Shown: positions 33,817 to 43,391, numbered from the stretch's first letter. The stretch is DNA of 64,000 bases from Actinoplanes sp. SE50/110 (GCF_900119315.1 NZ_LT827010.1:5179001-5243000), one strand, 5' to 3'. Notes: generated by a model not told the origin, from the sequence alone. Translations and numbers: made by a program.

Positions 33817-34917
33817 ATGCGCATCCTGATCCTGAACTGGCGCGACCTCAGCCACCCCGCGTCCGGCGGCGCCGAGGTGTACACCGAGCAGGTGCTGCGC
33901 CGCTGGGCGGCGGCCGGGCACCAGGTCACCCTCTTCGCCGCGGCGGTGGCGGGGCGCCCGGCGGACGAAATCCGCGACGGCTACCGGATCGTCCGGGCCG
34001 GCAGCCGGTTCACCGTCTACCGGGAGGCACGGCGCTGGTGGCAGCGGCACGGCCGGGGCCGGTTCGACGTGGTCGTCGACGAGACCAACACGGTGCCGTT
34101 CCAGGCGCACGAGTGGGTCGACGACGGCGCGCGGACGATCGCGCTGGTCCACCAGACCTGCGAGGAGATCTGGCACATCAACGCCCCGCCGCTGCTGGCG
34201 CACCTGGGCCGGCACCGGCTGGAGCCGAACTGGCTGCGGCGGCTGGGCGGCAGCCCGATCCTGGCCGTTTCCGAGTCGACCCGGGAGGCCCTGGCCCGGT
34301 TCGGCGCGCACGACGTGACCGTGGTGCCGGAGGGCTACGAGCCACCCCACCCGCTGCCCCACCCGGCCAAGGAGGACCGGCCCACCGCCGTGTTCTGCGG
34401 TCGGATGGTGAACTACAAGCGGCCCCGGGACGTGATCCGGGCGGTGCTGCTGGCCCGCGCCGCGGTCCCCGGCCTGCGGCTGTGGATGCTCGGCGGCGGG
34501 CCGCTGCTGGACCGGCTGGCCGACGAGGCGCCGGACGGTGTCGAGTTCTTCGGCCGGGTCAGCGAACAGGACAAGCACGACCGGATGGCCCGGGCCCACG
34601 TGCACCTGGCCGCCAGCGTGCGGGAGGGGTGGGGACTGGTGGTCACCGAAGCGGCCGCGCTGGGCACGCCGACGATCGCGTACGACGTGCCGGGGCTGCG
34701 CGACTCGACCCGGGCGGCGCACGGGATCGTGGTGCCGCCACACCCGGAGGCGATGGCCGAACGGCTGGCCGACGCGCTGCCGGGCTGGGTGCGCCGGGCG
34801 CCCGAACCGCTGCCCTACGGCGGCGCGCACTCCTGGGACGAGGTCGCCGCCGCGCTGCTCACCGCCGTCGAGCGGGAGGCCCGCTGCCCTCGCGGCCCGA
34901 TGCGGGTGGCGGCCTGA
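33817..34917 (+). CDS. Glycosyltransferase family 4
   Basis: 366 residues, two Rossmann halves (GT-B). N-terminal MRILILNWRDLSHPASGGAEVYTEQVLRR is the acceptor half (shortened: ILNWRDLSHPASGGAEVY), then AVFCGRMVNYKRPRDVIRAV and SVREGWGLVVTEAAALGTPTIAYDVPGLRDS, the donor-binding EGWGL-x5-A-A-x-G motif (E-x7-E class). Retaining transferase in the cytoplasm, building a surface glycan. ATG 33817 is the family start; no clear ribosome-binding site. Its gene is 88 nt from the divergent GT-C gene. Confidence 0.9.
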   Translation: MRILILNWRDLSHPASGGAEVYTEQVLRRWAAAGHQVTLFAAAVAGRPADEIRDGYRIVRAGSRFTVYREARRWWQRHGRGRFDVVVDETNTVPFQAHEWVDDGARTIALVHQTCEEIWHINAPPLLAHLGRHRLEPNWLRRLGGSPILAVSESTREALARFGAHDVTVVPEGYEPPHPLPHPAKEDRPTAVFCGRMVNYKRPRDVIRAVLLARAAVPGLRLWMLGGGPLLDRLADEAPDGVEFFGRVSEQDKHDRMARAHVHLAASVREGWGLVVTEAAALGTPTIAYDVPGLRDSTRAAHGIVVPPHPEAMAERLADALPGWVRRAPEPLPYGGAHSWDEVAAALLTAVEREARCPRGPMRVAA

Positions 34918-34924
34918 CCGGCGC

Positions 34925-35938
34925 TCAGTGGCAGCGCGCCGAACCCTCGTCCTCGGTGACCCGGCCGGCCTCCAGCGGATGGAACGCCCAGTCGTACGAG
35001 GCGGGGCGCAACGTCAGCGCGAGCACGCCGTGGTGGTCGTAGTCCGCGTACGCGCCCGGCGGGGCACCGGTGGCGGCGGTGCCCTCCGGGCGGTAGTGCG
35101 CCTGGCCACCGGTGCCCACCACGAACTGCCGGACACCCTCCGGGTCCACCACCCCGTCCGGGTTCAGCGGCTCGAAGCGCTGGTAGTCCGCCTCGTGCCC
35201 GGACAGCACCAGGTCCACCCGGCGCCGGTACAGGGTGCGATACAGCTCCGCGGTCCGGTCGTCGGGTCCGGCGATGCCGGTCGACCAGCGTGGATGGTGC
35301 CAGGCGGCGAGCACGCAGCGACTCGAGGTCGCGGCCAGGTCGGCGTCGAGCCACGTCTGCTGCGGTGACCCGGAGCCGCAGCCGCCGGGCACCGCGGAGC
35401 AGTTGGAGTCGAGCACCACGACGTGCCAGCGGCCGATCTGCTGCGACCAGTAGCCACGCTTGTCGAGGATTCGGTCGCCGAAGTACGCGGTGAACGACGA
35501 CGCGTCCTGCACCTTGTACTCCTGGTTGCCGTAGACCGGCACAGTCCGGTCGCGCAGCCGCCCGAAACTCGGGCCGTACACGGTGCGGAACGCCTCGGCG
35601 GTCGGCATCTCGTACTGCACGTCGCCGAGGGCCAGCAGGGCGTCCGGGCGCAGCGCCACGGCGATGTCCGAGACGGCCTGCTGACGGCACCGGTCACCCT
35701 GCTCCCGGGTGGCCCGCTTGAGGTCCGGGTCCGCCGGGTCGCACGCCATGTCACCGACGGCCACCACGGTCACCGTGTCCGGCCCGACGATCAGGCGGCG
35801 GCTCGCCGGCGTGCTGACCACCACTGCCGCCAGGACCGCCACCAGCAACCCGATCGCACAGAGCACGGTGTGCCGCCGGGCCCACCGCATCCGCCGCCGG
35901 GATCGCTCGCCGAGCAGCCGGCGCACGAGGGCGGTCAT
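34925..35938 (-). CDS. Membrane-anchored metallophosphoesterase
   Basis: 337 residues. N-terminal basic segment and one signal anchor (residues ~28-46), then a calcineurin-type phosphoesterase: VVAVGDMACD, LALGDVQYE, PVYGNQEY (GNHE variant with Gln for His), WHVVVLDSN, AAWHHPRWS, LVLSGHEADYQR. Metal ligands D, D/N, H, H are present apart from that Gln change, as in other purple-acid-phosphatase-like actinomycete proteins. Faces outside. ATG overlaps the stop of the AftD-like gene (ATGA), so same operon. Confidence 0.85.
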   Translation of the reverse strand: MTALVRRLLGERSRRRMRWARRHTVLCAIGLLVAVLAAVVVSTPASRRLIVGPDTVTVVAVGDMACDPADPDLKRATREQGDRCRQQAVSDIAVALRPDALLALGDVQYEMPTAEAFRTVYGPSFGRLRDRTVPVYGNQEYKVQDASSFTAYFGDRILDKRGYWSQQIGRWHVVVLDSNCSAVPGGCGSGSPQQTWLDADLAATSSRCVLAAWHHPRWSTGIAGPDDRTAELYRTLYRRRVDLVLSGHEADYQRFEPLNPDGVVDPEGVRQFVVGTGGQAHYRPEGTAATGAPPGAYADYDHHGVLALTLRPASYDWAFHPLEAGRVTEDEGSARCH

Positions 35939-38900
35939 CGGCGGGGCCACTTCAGGAGCCGCCACGGGAGCCGGCGGCGCCGCCGGTGCCGGGCGGTCCA
36001 GTCACCTGGCCGGCCGGCGGGCAGGCGGACCCCGTACATGTACGCACCGGCCACCACGACCGTGACCGGCAGCAGGTAGAAGGCGTAGCGGGCGATCCGG
36101 GCCGGGCCGTAGGACAGCGCGAACCCGCCGCCGCCGGGCAGTCGCCAGCCGCTCATCCAGCCCTGCAGGGTCACCTTCGTCGCGCCGGGGATGCCGGTCA
36201 GCCGCCACCCGGGCGCCGCGCTCTCGGCCAGGGCCAGCATGGTGGGTCCGGAGGCGGTGAGCGTGCCGGCGAAGTGGGCCGGATCGTGCCGCGTCCAGTC
36301 CGCCGACGAGGCCGGCGTCGCGGCGGTCTGCCGGACCAGCACGACGGCCGAGGCCGAGGCCACCGGACGCAGCCGGACGCCCTTGTACTCCACCTGGGAC
36401 TGCTGCTTGCCGGCGAGATCGCGCAGCCCGTACAGGTAGAGACGGGTCTCGACGGTGTCCGGATCCGGCGGGATGAACGTCTCGTAGCGGGTCCAGCCCT
36501 GATAGACGGCCACCGACGGCAGCTTGCGGCACAGGTCGGGTCCGCGCAGGAACAGGCAGAACTTCGGGTTGCGCACCGCGACGCTGCGCGCCTGCAGGGA
36601 CAGCTCGTAGAGGGCCGAGGCGCCGAGGACCCCGGCGGTCGCCCCGATGCAGGCCAGGTGGCTGACCGCCTTCAGGGTGTACGTGGTCTCCCCGTCCACC
36701 CCGGTCTGCGCCTCGGCGGCCAGCCCGGCCTGCTCGGCGGTCTGGTCGTCGTAGCGGTAGCAGTCCTCCAGCGGCTCGAACGGGGACAGCACCGAGCCCG
36801 CCTGCCCGCCGTCGACACGCAGCTCGTGCCGGCCCGCGGTGAGCTCGACGGCGGTCTCCGGCACCGACGGCGGCCACACCTCCCGGCTGCCGACCTGCTC
36901 CAGCGCCTGGACCTGGACGCCGCGATACTCGGTGACGGTCCGGGGTCCGAGTCTGCGGATGGCGTCGGCGTGCAGGATGATCTGCAGCTCGCCGCCGGCG
37001 TCCATGGTCACCACACCCTCGTACGGGATCCAGTCGTCGCTGAGCGAGGGCCGCGCGGACAGCTCGCAGCCGGCGGCGCCGGACTGCCACAGGCAGATCT
37101 GCGGCCGGGCGCCGGACACCCGGTGATACTCCAGGCGGACCCGGTAGATCTCCCCGGGCGACGCGCCACTGACGATCAGCCGGGTGCAGGCGGCGTGGTC
37201 GGCGGCGGCGAGCGTGACGGTCCGGCCCTGCTTCGTGTCGCTGACCTTCGCGGAGAGGCCGAGCTCGCGCCACGGCCGCGGCTCGTAGCTGTTGCAGTCG
37301 AAGACCGGGCTGAATCCGCTGACCTTCGCCGGCTTCGCGGCGGCGGCCAGCAGGGTGAGGCTGGTGGCCGCGCCGACCGGCACCGGCGCCGGCTTCGCGA
37401 CATCCACCGACACGGTACGCCGGGTGCCCGCCCGGATCGCCAGGACTCGACGGCCGGCCGGCAGCGGCACCCGCAGCTCCGGGCGGCGCGAGACCGGCCG
37501 CCCGTCCACCTTCACCACGGTCGGGTCGGCCAGCACCAGGTCACCGCCGTCCACCCGGGGCACCAGCGCCGGGGCGGCCCGGGCCCGCTGGGCGACCGTG
37601 TAGCGGCCCGCCGGCACGTCGACGGTGGTCACCGGGGACCCCTCGTCGACCGCCGGGACCGGCCAGTACACCACGTCCGGGGTGACCGCCGGGTGGTCGT
37701 CGACCTGGGGACTGGCCGCGGCCACCGAGGTGTCCCGGCGTGCCGCGATCGCGGTCCGGGTGTCCACCGTGCCGAGCACCGCGGCGCCGGCCTCGGGGCG
37801 GGCCGGGGCGTCCAGCACCCGATCGTAGGTCCGGACCGTCGGGTCGGCACCGTCGCCGAGCCGGAAGACGTCGAGCAGGCCCCCGCTCTCCAGGGTGGCG
37901 CCGGGCACCCGGGTCATCGCGGCGGCCAGCAGCCGGTCGTCGGCGAAATAGCGGTTCGGCAGGCCGCGGACCAGGTCGTGCCGCACGATCACCCGGCTCG
38001 CGCCGATCGCGTCCAACAGCTTCGGCACCGCGGTGAGGTCCCCGGCCAGCAGCGCCGCCTCGACCAGCCGCAGGTGGGCGGCGAAGCCGGGCACGTCACC
38101 GAAGTAGCCCTCCGGTTTCGGCTGCACCACCGGATGCTTGATCAACAGGTTCGCGATGCTGTCCGCACCGAAGAAACCCCAGGTGGTCGGCATCTGGTAG
38201 TAGTCGTCGAGGGGCAGCACCAGCACCTTGCCGGGGCGCGGATCGGCATCGATGCGCGCGGCGGTGTCCCACCACTGCTGCGCCACCCGGACGTGCATCG
38301 ACGGCTGGCTCGGGCGCTCGTCCGGCATCACCCCGCCGGTGTAGATCGGGAAGGGGTAGGCCAGCACCAGCAGCAACGGGATGGCCGCCGCCGCGTAGGC
38401 GTAGGGGCGCCGTCGGGGCACCACCCGCCGGACCACGGCCGGCATCCCGGCCACCCCGATCGCGAGCATCACCCCGAAGAACGACACGAGCAGCTGCCCG
38501 AGCTTACTCATCGGCTCGCGGAACAGCCAGAACCCGGGCGCGTGCAGGTACAGCAGCAGGTTCACCCTGGCCAGCGGCGGACGCAGCCCCTTGGCCAGGA
38601 AGACGAAGACCAGGATCACCGCGAGCAGGCCCAGCGCGACCCGGCGCAACCGACGCGGAGCCAGCAGCGGGGCCGCGAACACCAGCGCCGGCAGCAGATA
38701 CCGGATCCAGATCCACCACGGCCGGTCCAGGTCGGCGGCGAACGGCAGGTACTGCGGCAGGAACCACGCCCAGTTCGCCACCATGGTGAGGATGTTCGGC
38801 GGCAGGTTGTTCACCTGCGACCAGGACCAGTTGGTCGGGTCGGTGAAGGTCGCGTTCGCGGTGGCGCCGCCACCGCCCACGAAGCTCTGCGCCAGTGGTA

Positions 38901-39615
38901 CCAGCCACCACGCGTTCAGACCGATCACCCACGGCACCGCCGCGACGAACCATTTGATCAGCCGGCCCGCCGCCCGCCGGCCGAGCAGCAGCGCGGCCAG
39001 GGCCGGGGTGCCGGCCACCGCCCAGGCGTAGGCGACCACCAGCATCGGCGGGTTGAAGCTCAGGAACGAGGTCGGCATCAGCGCGAACCCGGCGATCGGG
39101 GCCGGAACACGCCGGCCCTGGGCGACCCGCATCGCGACGCCGGTGACGAACGCGACCGACCCCACCGAGATCACGTTGAGCGGGTTCGGCAGCCGGGTCA
39201 GGAAGAACCCGTTGAGCATGCCGAACGACCCGGCCACCACGATGCCCGGCCCGGAGCGCACGAACGCGCCGGCCAGGTACGCCACACCGAAGCCGACCAG
39301 CCCGTAGATGCAGGTGTAGAAGAGCCACTGGGCGGAGTACTCGGTCAGGCCCACCTGCCGGCACAGCCAGATCAGCAGGAACTCGAAGGCCCGCGCCATG
39401 GTGTAGCCGGCCGACCCGGCGCCGGTCAGCTGGTGATTCCAGGACCAGGTCATCTCCGGTGCCCAGCCGCGCCTGATGAACGCGCCCATGTCGCCGCCGG
39501 CGATGAACGTGCCGGTCCGGAACCAGCGGCTGACGATGAGCACGTCGATCGCCAGCACGATCAGATACGGCCGCGCGGCGAGCAGGGCCGCCCGGTTCAG
39601 CGGGCCCCTGATCAA
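35935..39615 (-). CDS. AftD-like GT-C arabinofuranosyltransferase family protein
   Basis: 1226 residues from TTG 39615. About 12 membrane segments in the first ~430 residues with a GGDMGAFIRRGWAPEMTWSW loop near the start (acidic GT-C motif) then long extracellular beta-sandwich domains with carbohydrate-binding look (two cysteine-rich CBM-like modules, EPLEDCYRYDD, PKFCLFLRGPDLCRKLP) and one last helix near residue 1195. This is the DUF3367/AftD layout; mycobacterial AftD adds alpha-1,3-arabinofuranose to wall arabinan from decaprenyl-phosphoryl-arabinose. Coupled upstream (TTGA) and downstream (ATGA). Arabinan function here is inference. Confidence 0.8.
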   Translation of the reverse strand: MIRGPLNRAALLAARPYLIVLAIDVLIVSRWFRTGTFIAGGDMGAFIRRGWAPEMTWSWNHQLTGAGSAGYTMARAFEFLLIWLCRQVGLTEYSAQWLFYTCIYGLVGFGVAYLAGAFVRSGPGIVVAGSFGMLNGFFLTRLPNPLNVISVGSVAFVTGVAMRVAQGRRVPAPIAGFALMPTSFLSFNPPMLVVAYAWAVAGTPALAALLLGRRAAGRLIKWFVAAVPWVIGLNAWWLVPLAQSFVGGGGATANATFTDPTNWSWSQVNNLPPNILTMVANWAWFLPQYLPFAADLDRPWWIWIRYLLPALVFAAPLLAPRRLRRVALGLLAVILVFVFLAKGLRPPLARVNLLLYLHAPGFWLFREPMSKLGQLLVSFFGVMLAIGVAGMPAVVRRVVPRRRPYAYAAAAIPLLLVLAYPFPIYTGGVMPDERPSQPSMHVRVAQQWWDTAARIDADPRPGKVLVLPLDDYYQMPTTWGFFGADSIANLLIKHPVVQPKPEGYFGDVPGFAAHLRLVEAALLAGDLTAVPKLLDAIGASRVIVRHDLVRGLPNRYFADDRLLAAAMTRVPGATLESGGLLDVFRLGDGADPTVRTYDRVLDAPARPEAGAAVLGTVDTRTAIAARRDTSVAAASPQVDDHPAVTPDVVYWPVPAVDEGSPVTTVDVPAGRYTVAQRARAAPALVPRVDGGDLVLADPTVVKVDGRPVSRRPELRVPLPAGRRVLAIRAGTRRTVSVDVAKPAPVPVGAATSLTLLAAAAKPAKVSGFSPVFDCNSYEPRPWRELGLSAKVSDTKQGRTVTLAAADHAACTRLIVSGASPGEIYRVRLEYHRVSGARPQICLWQSGAAGCELSARPSLSDDWIPYEGVVTMDAGGELQIILHADAIRRLGPRTVTEYRGVQVQALEQVGSREVWPPSVPETAVELTAGRHELRVDGGQAGSVLSPFEPLEDCYRYDDQTAEQAGLAAEAQTGVDGETTYTLKAVSHLACIGATAGVLGASALYELSLQARSVAVRNPKFCLFLRGPDLCRKLPSVAVYQGWTRYETFIPPDPDTVETRLYLYGLRDLAGKQQSQVEYKGVRLRPVASASAVVLVRQTAATPASSADWTRHDPAHFAGTLTASGPTMLALAESAAPGWRLTGIPGATKVTLQGWMSGWRLPGGGGFALSYGPARIARYAFYLLPVTVVVAGAYMYGVRLPAGRPGDWTARHRRRRRLPWRLLKWPRR

Positions 39616-39872
39616 TCCGCGGTGTCCCCGTGCCGCAGGCCGAACAGGCCCAGGGGCACCGCGGCAGCGGCCAGCCCGAGCCCGACCAGCACGGTCCAGA
39701 ACACCAGATCGGTCAGGCCGAGGGCATGCGCCGGGCCACAGGCGGCGAACAGCCCGGCGGCCACGGTGAGCGCGCGCCGGCACAGCCGGTCGGCCAGCTC
39801 CGGCAGGTGCCAGGGGCGCCGGTGCCGGCCCGGTGCCGTCCGCACGCCGGGCGCGGCGTGGTCTAGCGACAC
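39612..39872 (-). CDS. Small two-span membrane protein, first gene of the AftD-like operon
   Basis: 86 residues with hydrophobic stretches around residues 36-50 and 55-75, and a cytoplasmic Arg-rich N-terminus (GRHRRPWHLPELADRLCRRAL). GGAGG lies 5 nt before GTG 39872. Its stop overlaps the TTG of the large transferase, so it is coupled to it. Function unknown; possibly a partner subunit. Confidence 0.6.
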   Translation of the reverse strand: MSLDHAAPGVRTAPGRHRRPWHLPELADRLCRRALTVAAGLFAACGPAHALGLTDLVFWTVLVGLGLAAAAVPLGLFGLRHGDTAD

Positions 39873-39952
39873 GCACACCTCCGGACATCTTCGGACACCC
39901 TTCCCATCGGCGGCCGCGCCGACCGGCTGAGCGCGGGCCCCGCGGTCGCCCG

Positions 39953-39969
39953 GCTCAAGCCCGGCTCAG
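39953..39969 (-). promoter_or_regulatory. 11-bp direct repeat of TTGAG type
   Basis: On the minus strand CTGAGC and TTGAGC lie 11 bp apart (39969-39964 and 39958-39953). It is 80 nt upstream of the AftD-like operon start and also between that operon and the plus-strand gene at 40033, so its direction is unclear. Confidence 0.35.
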
Positions 39970-40032
39970 GAGGTGGGCAAGCTTGACCCGGAGGCGTTCC
40001 GCTACCCGGTCGGCATGCCGCACTCTCGATGC

Positions 40033-40560
40033 ATGCTCAAGCTCGCCGCCGCCCGCCGCATCGTCGCCGCCATGCTGATCCTGCTCGGCGCCTGCGCCTC
40101 GCTGCTGGCCGTCGCCGGCCCGGCCGCGGCCGCGGTCTCCAGCAGCACCGACAAGCTGGTGCTGACCTGGGCCGAGGGTGGCAACCAGCTGCGGGTCACC
40201 GGGTTCGGGTACCGAGCCCGGGACCTGGTCGAGGTGCGGCTCGGCAGCAGCCCGATCCAGCAGACCCGCGGCGACGAGAACGGCCGGATCGAGGTCGACG
40301 TGCCGCAGTCGCTGGTCGGCACCGGCGCGTCCGGCACCAGCATCGTGCTGGCCGGTCGCTCGGCCTCCGGAGCCGCCCGGGTGCTGGTCTCCGCGGTTCC
40401 GCCGCAGGCGACCGGACGCGGCCCGGTCGAGGTCCTGCCCTGGGCCCTGGGCGCGCTCGCCGCCGTCACGCTCGGGCTGGGTGCCCGGTTGCGGCGCCGC
40501 AGCGGTCACCCCGTCGCGGCTCCCGGTGGTTACCGCGGCCGCCGCCGGCTCGCGGTCTGA
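40033..40560 (+). CDS. Small secreted, C-terminally anchored protein
   Basis: 175 residues: signal peptide (RRIVAAMLILLGACASLLAVAGPAAAA in part), a single beta-sandwich domain (DKLVLTWAEGGNQLRVTGFGYRARDLVEVRLG; cited in parts), then a hydrophobic helix (VLPWALGALAAVTLGLGARL) and a basic tail: an LPxTG-less membrane anchor. Its layout and phrases (LTVxW..., VxGxGFR/YR...VxVRxG) match the protein at 55989-56576, a paralogue. Function unknown. ATG 40015 is an alternative start. Confidence 0.65.
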   Translation: MLKLAAARRIVAAMLILLGACASLLAVAGPAAAAVSSSTDKLVLTWAEGGNQLRVTGFGYRARDLVEVRLGSSPIQQTRGDENGRIEVDVPQSLVGTGASGTSIVLAGRSASGAARVLVSAVPPQATGRGPVEVLPWALGALAAVTLGLGARLRRRSGHPVAAPGGYRGRRRLAV

Positions 40561-40590
40561 AACCGGATCGCTCCCGACTTCCACGGCATT

Positions 40591-40619
40591 TGCCCCCAAG
40601 CTCGCCGAGCCTGGGGGCA
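40591..40619. terminator. Hairpin between the anchored protein and the hybrid kinase
   Basis: TGCCCCCA (40591-40598) pairs with TGGGGGCA (40612-40619), with an inner GCTC/GAGC stem and a 3-nt loop. 30 nt past the stop at 40560. Confidence 0.75.
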
Positions 40620-40661
40620 CGGGCCTGCTTCGGGTCTGACTTCCCCGCGAAAGGTCAGCGC

Positions 40662-42521
40662 ATGGGATATGCGGCGCGCACTCTCGTCGAGGCGATCCCC
40701 GTCGCCGCGGCGATCCTGGATCCCGACGGCCGCGTGCTGCTCGCCAACCGGCAGTGGTCCGGTGGCAACGGCGAGCTCTATCCGGCCGAGGGTGGGTTCC
40801 TCACCGCCGCGCCCGGGCCGTGCGGCGCCCACCGCGGCGTGCTCGAGGCGGTGTGGCGGGCCACCCCCGGCGCCGGCGCGGCGGAGCTGTGCTGCCGGTG
40901 CGCCGAGGACATCGTGCACACGCTGCGGGTGGCCCCGTTGACCGGGCCCGGCGGCGAGGACCAGCGGCTGGTCACCGTCGTCGCCGAGCAGTGCCGGGAC
41001 ACCGCGCGGTCGCAGTTCCTGGCGCTGCTCAGCCACGAGGTGACGACCCCGGTCACCACCGTCGTGGCGGCCGTCGACCTGCTCCGGGCGCAGCAGCTGG
41101 ACCAGGGCGTCCGAGAGATCGCGGACGACATCCACTACTCGGCGAAGGCCCTGGAGACCCTCACCGAGAACCTGCTCGACCTGGCCCGCCTGGAGACCGG
41201 GCGGCTGACCCTGACCCGCGAGCCGGTGCCGATCCGGGAACTGCTCGAAGGCGTCGTGCAGCCGCTGCAGTCGCAGGCCCGCAACAAGGGCATCCTGCTG
41301 CTGGCCGCGCCCGCGCCGCAGCTGCCCGCGACGGTGGCCGGCGACCCGGTCCGGCTGCGCCAGGTGCTCACGGCGCTGGTCGGCAACGCGGTCAAGTTCA
41401 CCGCGTCCGGCGAGGTGGTCGTGCTGGCCGAGCCGGCCGCCGACGGCAGCCTCCTGGTCACCGTCTCGGACACCGGGCCGGGCATCCCCGAGCCGCAGCA
41501 GGCCCGGCTGTTCCAGCCGTTCACCCAGGCCGACTCCTCGGCGGCACGCCGGCACGAGGGCGCCGGGCTCGGTCTGGCGCTGGCCGCCCGGCTGGTCGAC
41601 CGGATGGACGGCGCCATCGAGGTGGAATCCCGGCCGGGCGCCGGGGCGCTGTTCCGGGTCCGCCTGCCGCTGCCCGCGGCGTCGCCGGACGGCGACGGGC
41701 AACCACGGCCGCTGGCTCGCCGCCGGGTCGCCGTGATGGCGCCGTCCGACCGTTCGGTACGGGCCCTGACCTGGCTGCTGGCGAGCGCCGGCGCCGAGCC
41801 GGTCCCGGTGACGTTCGCCGATGTCACGGGCGCTCTGCCGGACGTCGACACGGTGCTGTGGTGCGACGACGCGCACGATCCGGCGGCGGTGCGGCGCGCC
41901 GACACGGTCATCGGTGCGCTCGGTCCGGACGGACGGGCGCTGATGATCAGCACCACCGACCCGCGCACCGGGATCGTCCGGCGGCCCGGGGTGCTGACCG
42001 CCCCGCTGGTGCTGCGCCGGCTGGTCGCCGCGCTGAACCGGGAGCGCACCGGGGTCCGCGGCGCGCCGGTCACCGTGCCGCCGCTGCCGGGTGGCCGGGT
42101 GCTGCTGGCCGAGGACAACGACATCAACCGTACGGTCTTCCGCCGCATGATCGAGCTGATGGGCGTCACGTGCGACGCGGTGCCCGACGGTGCCGCCGCG
42201 GTCGAGGCCGTTCTCGGCGGCGACCCGTACGACGTGGTGCTGATGGACGTCCAGATGCCCCGCACCGACGGGCTGGAGGCGACCCGGCAGATCCGGGCGG
42301 CCGGCTCGCCGACCCCGATCCTGGCCCTGACCGCGACCGACCCGGCCGACCTGGCGCTGTGCCTGGCCGCCGGGATGAACGGGCGGCTGAGCAAGCCGAT
42401 CACGCTGCCCGAGCTGCGCAGCGCGCTGCGGCCGTACCTGACCCCCGGCGCCGACCCCGGCGTCGACCACCTGATCACCCGCTTGCAGACCGGTGACGAG
42501 AAGTCCCGGGTGATGGCCTGA
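40662..42521 (+). CDS. Hybrid histidine kinase with pseudo-receiver and receiver
   Basis: 619 residues. Domains: PAS-like N-terminus (1-110) with Cys54-x2-His57 and Cys77/78-x-Cys80; HisKA with phospho-His125 (LALLSHEVTTPV); HATPase (NAVKFTASGEV, DTGPGIPEPQ, GAGLGLALA); a degenerate receiver lacking the acidic site (VAVMAPSDRSVRALTWLL, near 345-460); a true receiver (VLLAEDNDINRTVF, phospho-Asp in VLMDVQMPRTDG, SKPITLPEL). Cytoplasmic, no membrane span. GAAAGG lies 7 nt before ATG. Its stop overlaps the next kinase ATG (TGATG). Close paralogue of the kinase at 52882, which also has an Hpt domain. Confidence 0.9.
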   Translation: MGYAARTLVEAIPVAAAILDPDGRVLLANRQWSGGNGELYPAEGGFLTAAPGPCGAHRGVLEAVWRATPGAGAAELCCRCAEDIVHTLRVAPLTGPGGEDQRLVTVVAEQCRDTARSQFLALLSHEVTTPVTTVVAAVDLLRAQQLDQGVREIADDIHYSAKALETLTENLLDLARLETGRLTLTREPVPIRELLEGVVQPLQSQARNKGILLLAAPAPQLPATVAGDPVRLRQVLTALVGNAVKFTASGEVVVLAEPAADGSLLVTVSDTGPGIPEPQQARLFQPFTQADSSAARRHEGAGLGLALAARLVDRMDGAIEVESRPGAGALFRVRLPLPAASPDGDGQPRPLARRRVAVMAPSDRSVRALTWLLASAGAEPVPVTFADVTGALPDVDTVLWCDDAHDPAAVRRADTVIGALGPDGRALMISTTDPRTGIVRRPGVLTAPLVLRRLVAALNRERTGVRGAPVTVPPLPGGRVLLAEDNDINRTVFRRMIELMGVTCDAVPDGAAAVEAVLGGDPYDVVLMDVQMPRTDGLEATRQIRAAGSPTPILALTATDPADLALCLAAGMNGRLSKPITLPELRSALRPYLTPGADPGVDHLITRLQTGDEKSRVMA

Positions 42522-43378
42522 TGAACCGCCACGACGAAAGGCCCACGGTGTCGAACAACGTTGTGTCGCCCGGCACCGAGCTCGCCGAGCTCCGCGCCGA
42601 GCTGGACCGGGAACGTCGCCGCAACACCGAGCTCGAGCGCACAGTGGCGGAGCTGCGCACGTTCGCCAGCGACGTCAGCCACGACCTCAAGGCCCCGCTC
42701 GCCGGCATCTGCGGCTACGCCCAGCTGCTGGAACACCTGGACGTCGGCTATCCGCGCCCGGCCGAGTACGACGAGTTCGTCACCGAGATCACCCGCTGCA
42801 CCGTCCGCATGCGGCAGCTGATCGACGACGTGCTCACCTACGCCACGACGCAGGAGTCTCGGCTGCACCTGGCCCCGATCGATCTGGCCGCGCTGGTCGA
42901 CGACCTGGTCGCGGACACGGCCGAGCTGGTCCGCCCGGCGCCGCAGGTGCGCCGGGACGCGCTGCCCGCCGTGCGGGGCGACCACGGCATGCTGCGGCGG
43001 CTGATGGAGAACCTGGTCGGCAACGCCATCAAGTACGTGCCGCACGGCGAGATCGCCCGGGTGCATGTCGCGGCCCGGCTGCTGGACGACGACATGGTCC
43101 GGATCGAGGTGACCGACCACGGCATCGGCATCCCCGACGGACAGCACGAGGCGATCTTCGAGGAGCTGCATCGGGCGCACCCCGACGCGTACCCGGGAAA
43201 CGGTCTCGGTCTGCCCATCTGCCGCCGCATCGTGCAACGCCTGGGCGGCGCCATCGGCGCCGACCCGCAGTTCCGCGGCGGCGCGCGGATCTGGTTCACC
43301 CTCCCCCTGGCCACCACACCGGGCGAGCCGCCCGTGGTGGCCGCTCCCGAGCTTGACCTGAGCCATACCCCCGCCTGA
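42521..43378 (+). CDS. Soluble histidine kinase
   Basis: 285 residues. N-terminal coiled coil (LAELRAELDRERRRNTELERTVAELR in part), HisKA with His54 (SDVSHDLKAPLAGICGYAQLLEHL), HATPase with N box NLVGNAIKYV, G1 DHGIGIPDG and G2 NGLGLPICRR. No membrane or PAS domain and no receiver. Bacteriophytochrome-type kinases look like this. Translationally coupled to the hybrid kinase (TGATG), so it may pass phosphate with it; the cognate regulator is not adjacent. Confidence 0.88.
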   Translation: MNRHDERPTVSNNVVSPGTELAELRAELDRERRRNTELERTVAELRTFASDVSHDLKAPLAGICGYAQLLEHLDVGYPRPAEYDEFVTEITRCTVRMRQLIDDVLTYATTQESRLHLAPIDLAALVDDLVADTAELVRPAPQVRRDALPAVRGDHGMLRRLMENLVGNAIKYVPHGEIARVHVAARLLDDDMVRIEVTDHGIGIPDGQHEAIFEELHRAHPDAYPGNGLGLPICRRIVQRLGGAIGADPQFRGGARIWFTLPLATTPGEPPVVAAPELDLSHTPA

Positions 43379-43391
43379 GGCCGGATTGAGG
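43375..43391 (+). promoter_or_regulatory. CTGAGG-N5-TTGAGG box
   Basis: CTGAGG (43375-43380) and TTGAGG (43386-43391), 11 bp apart, at the end of the kinase gene and 51 nt before the Ig-repeat protein ATG. Confidence 0.5.

Noticed and set aside
31788..39930. Plus-strand frames of 1084 and 1314 residues opposite the GT-C and AftD-like genes
   Set aside because: Shadows of very GC-rich membrane protein genes; Arg/Gly/Pro-rich with no domains.
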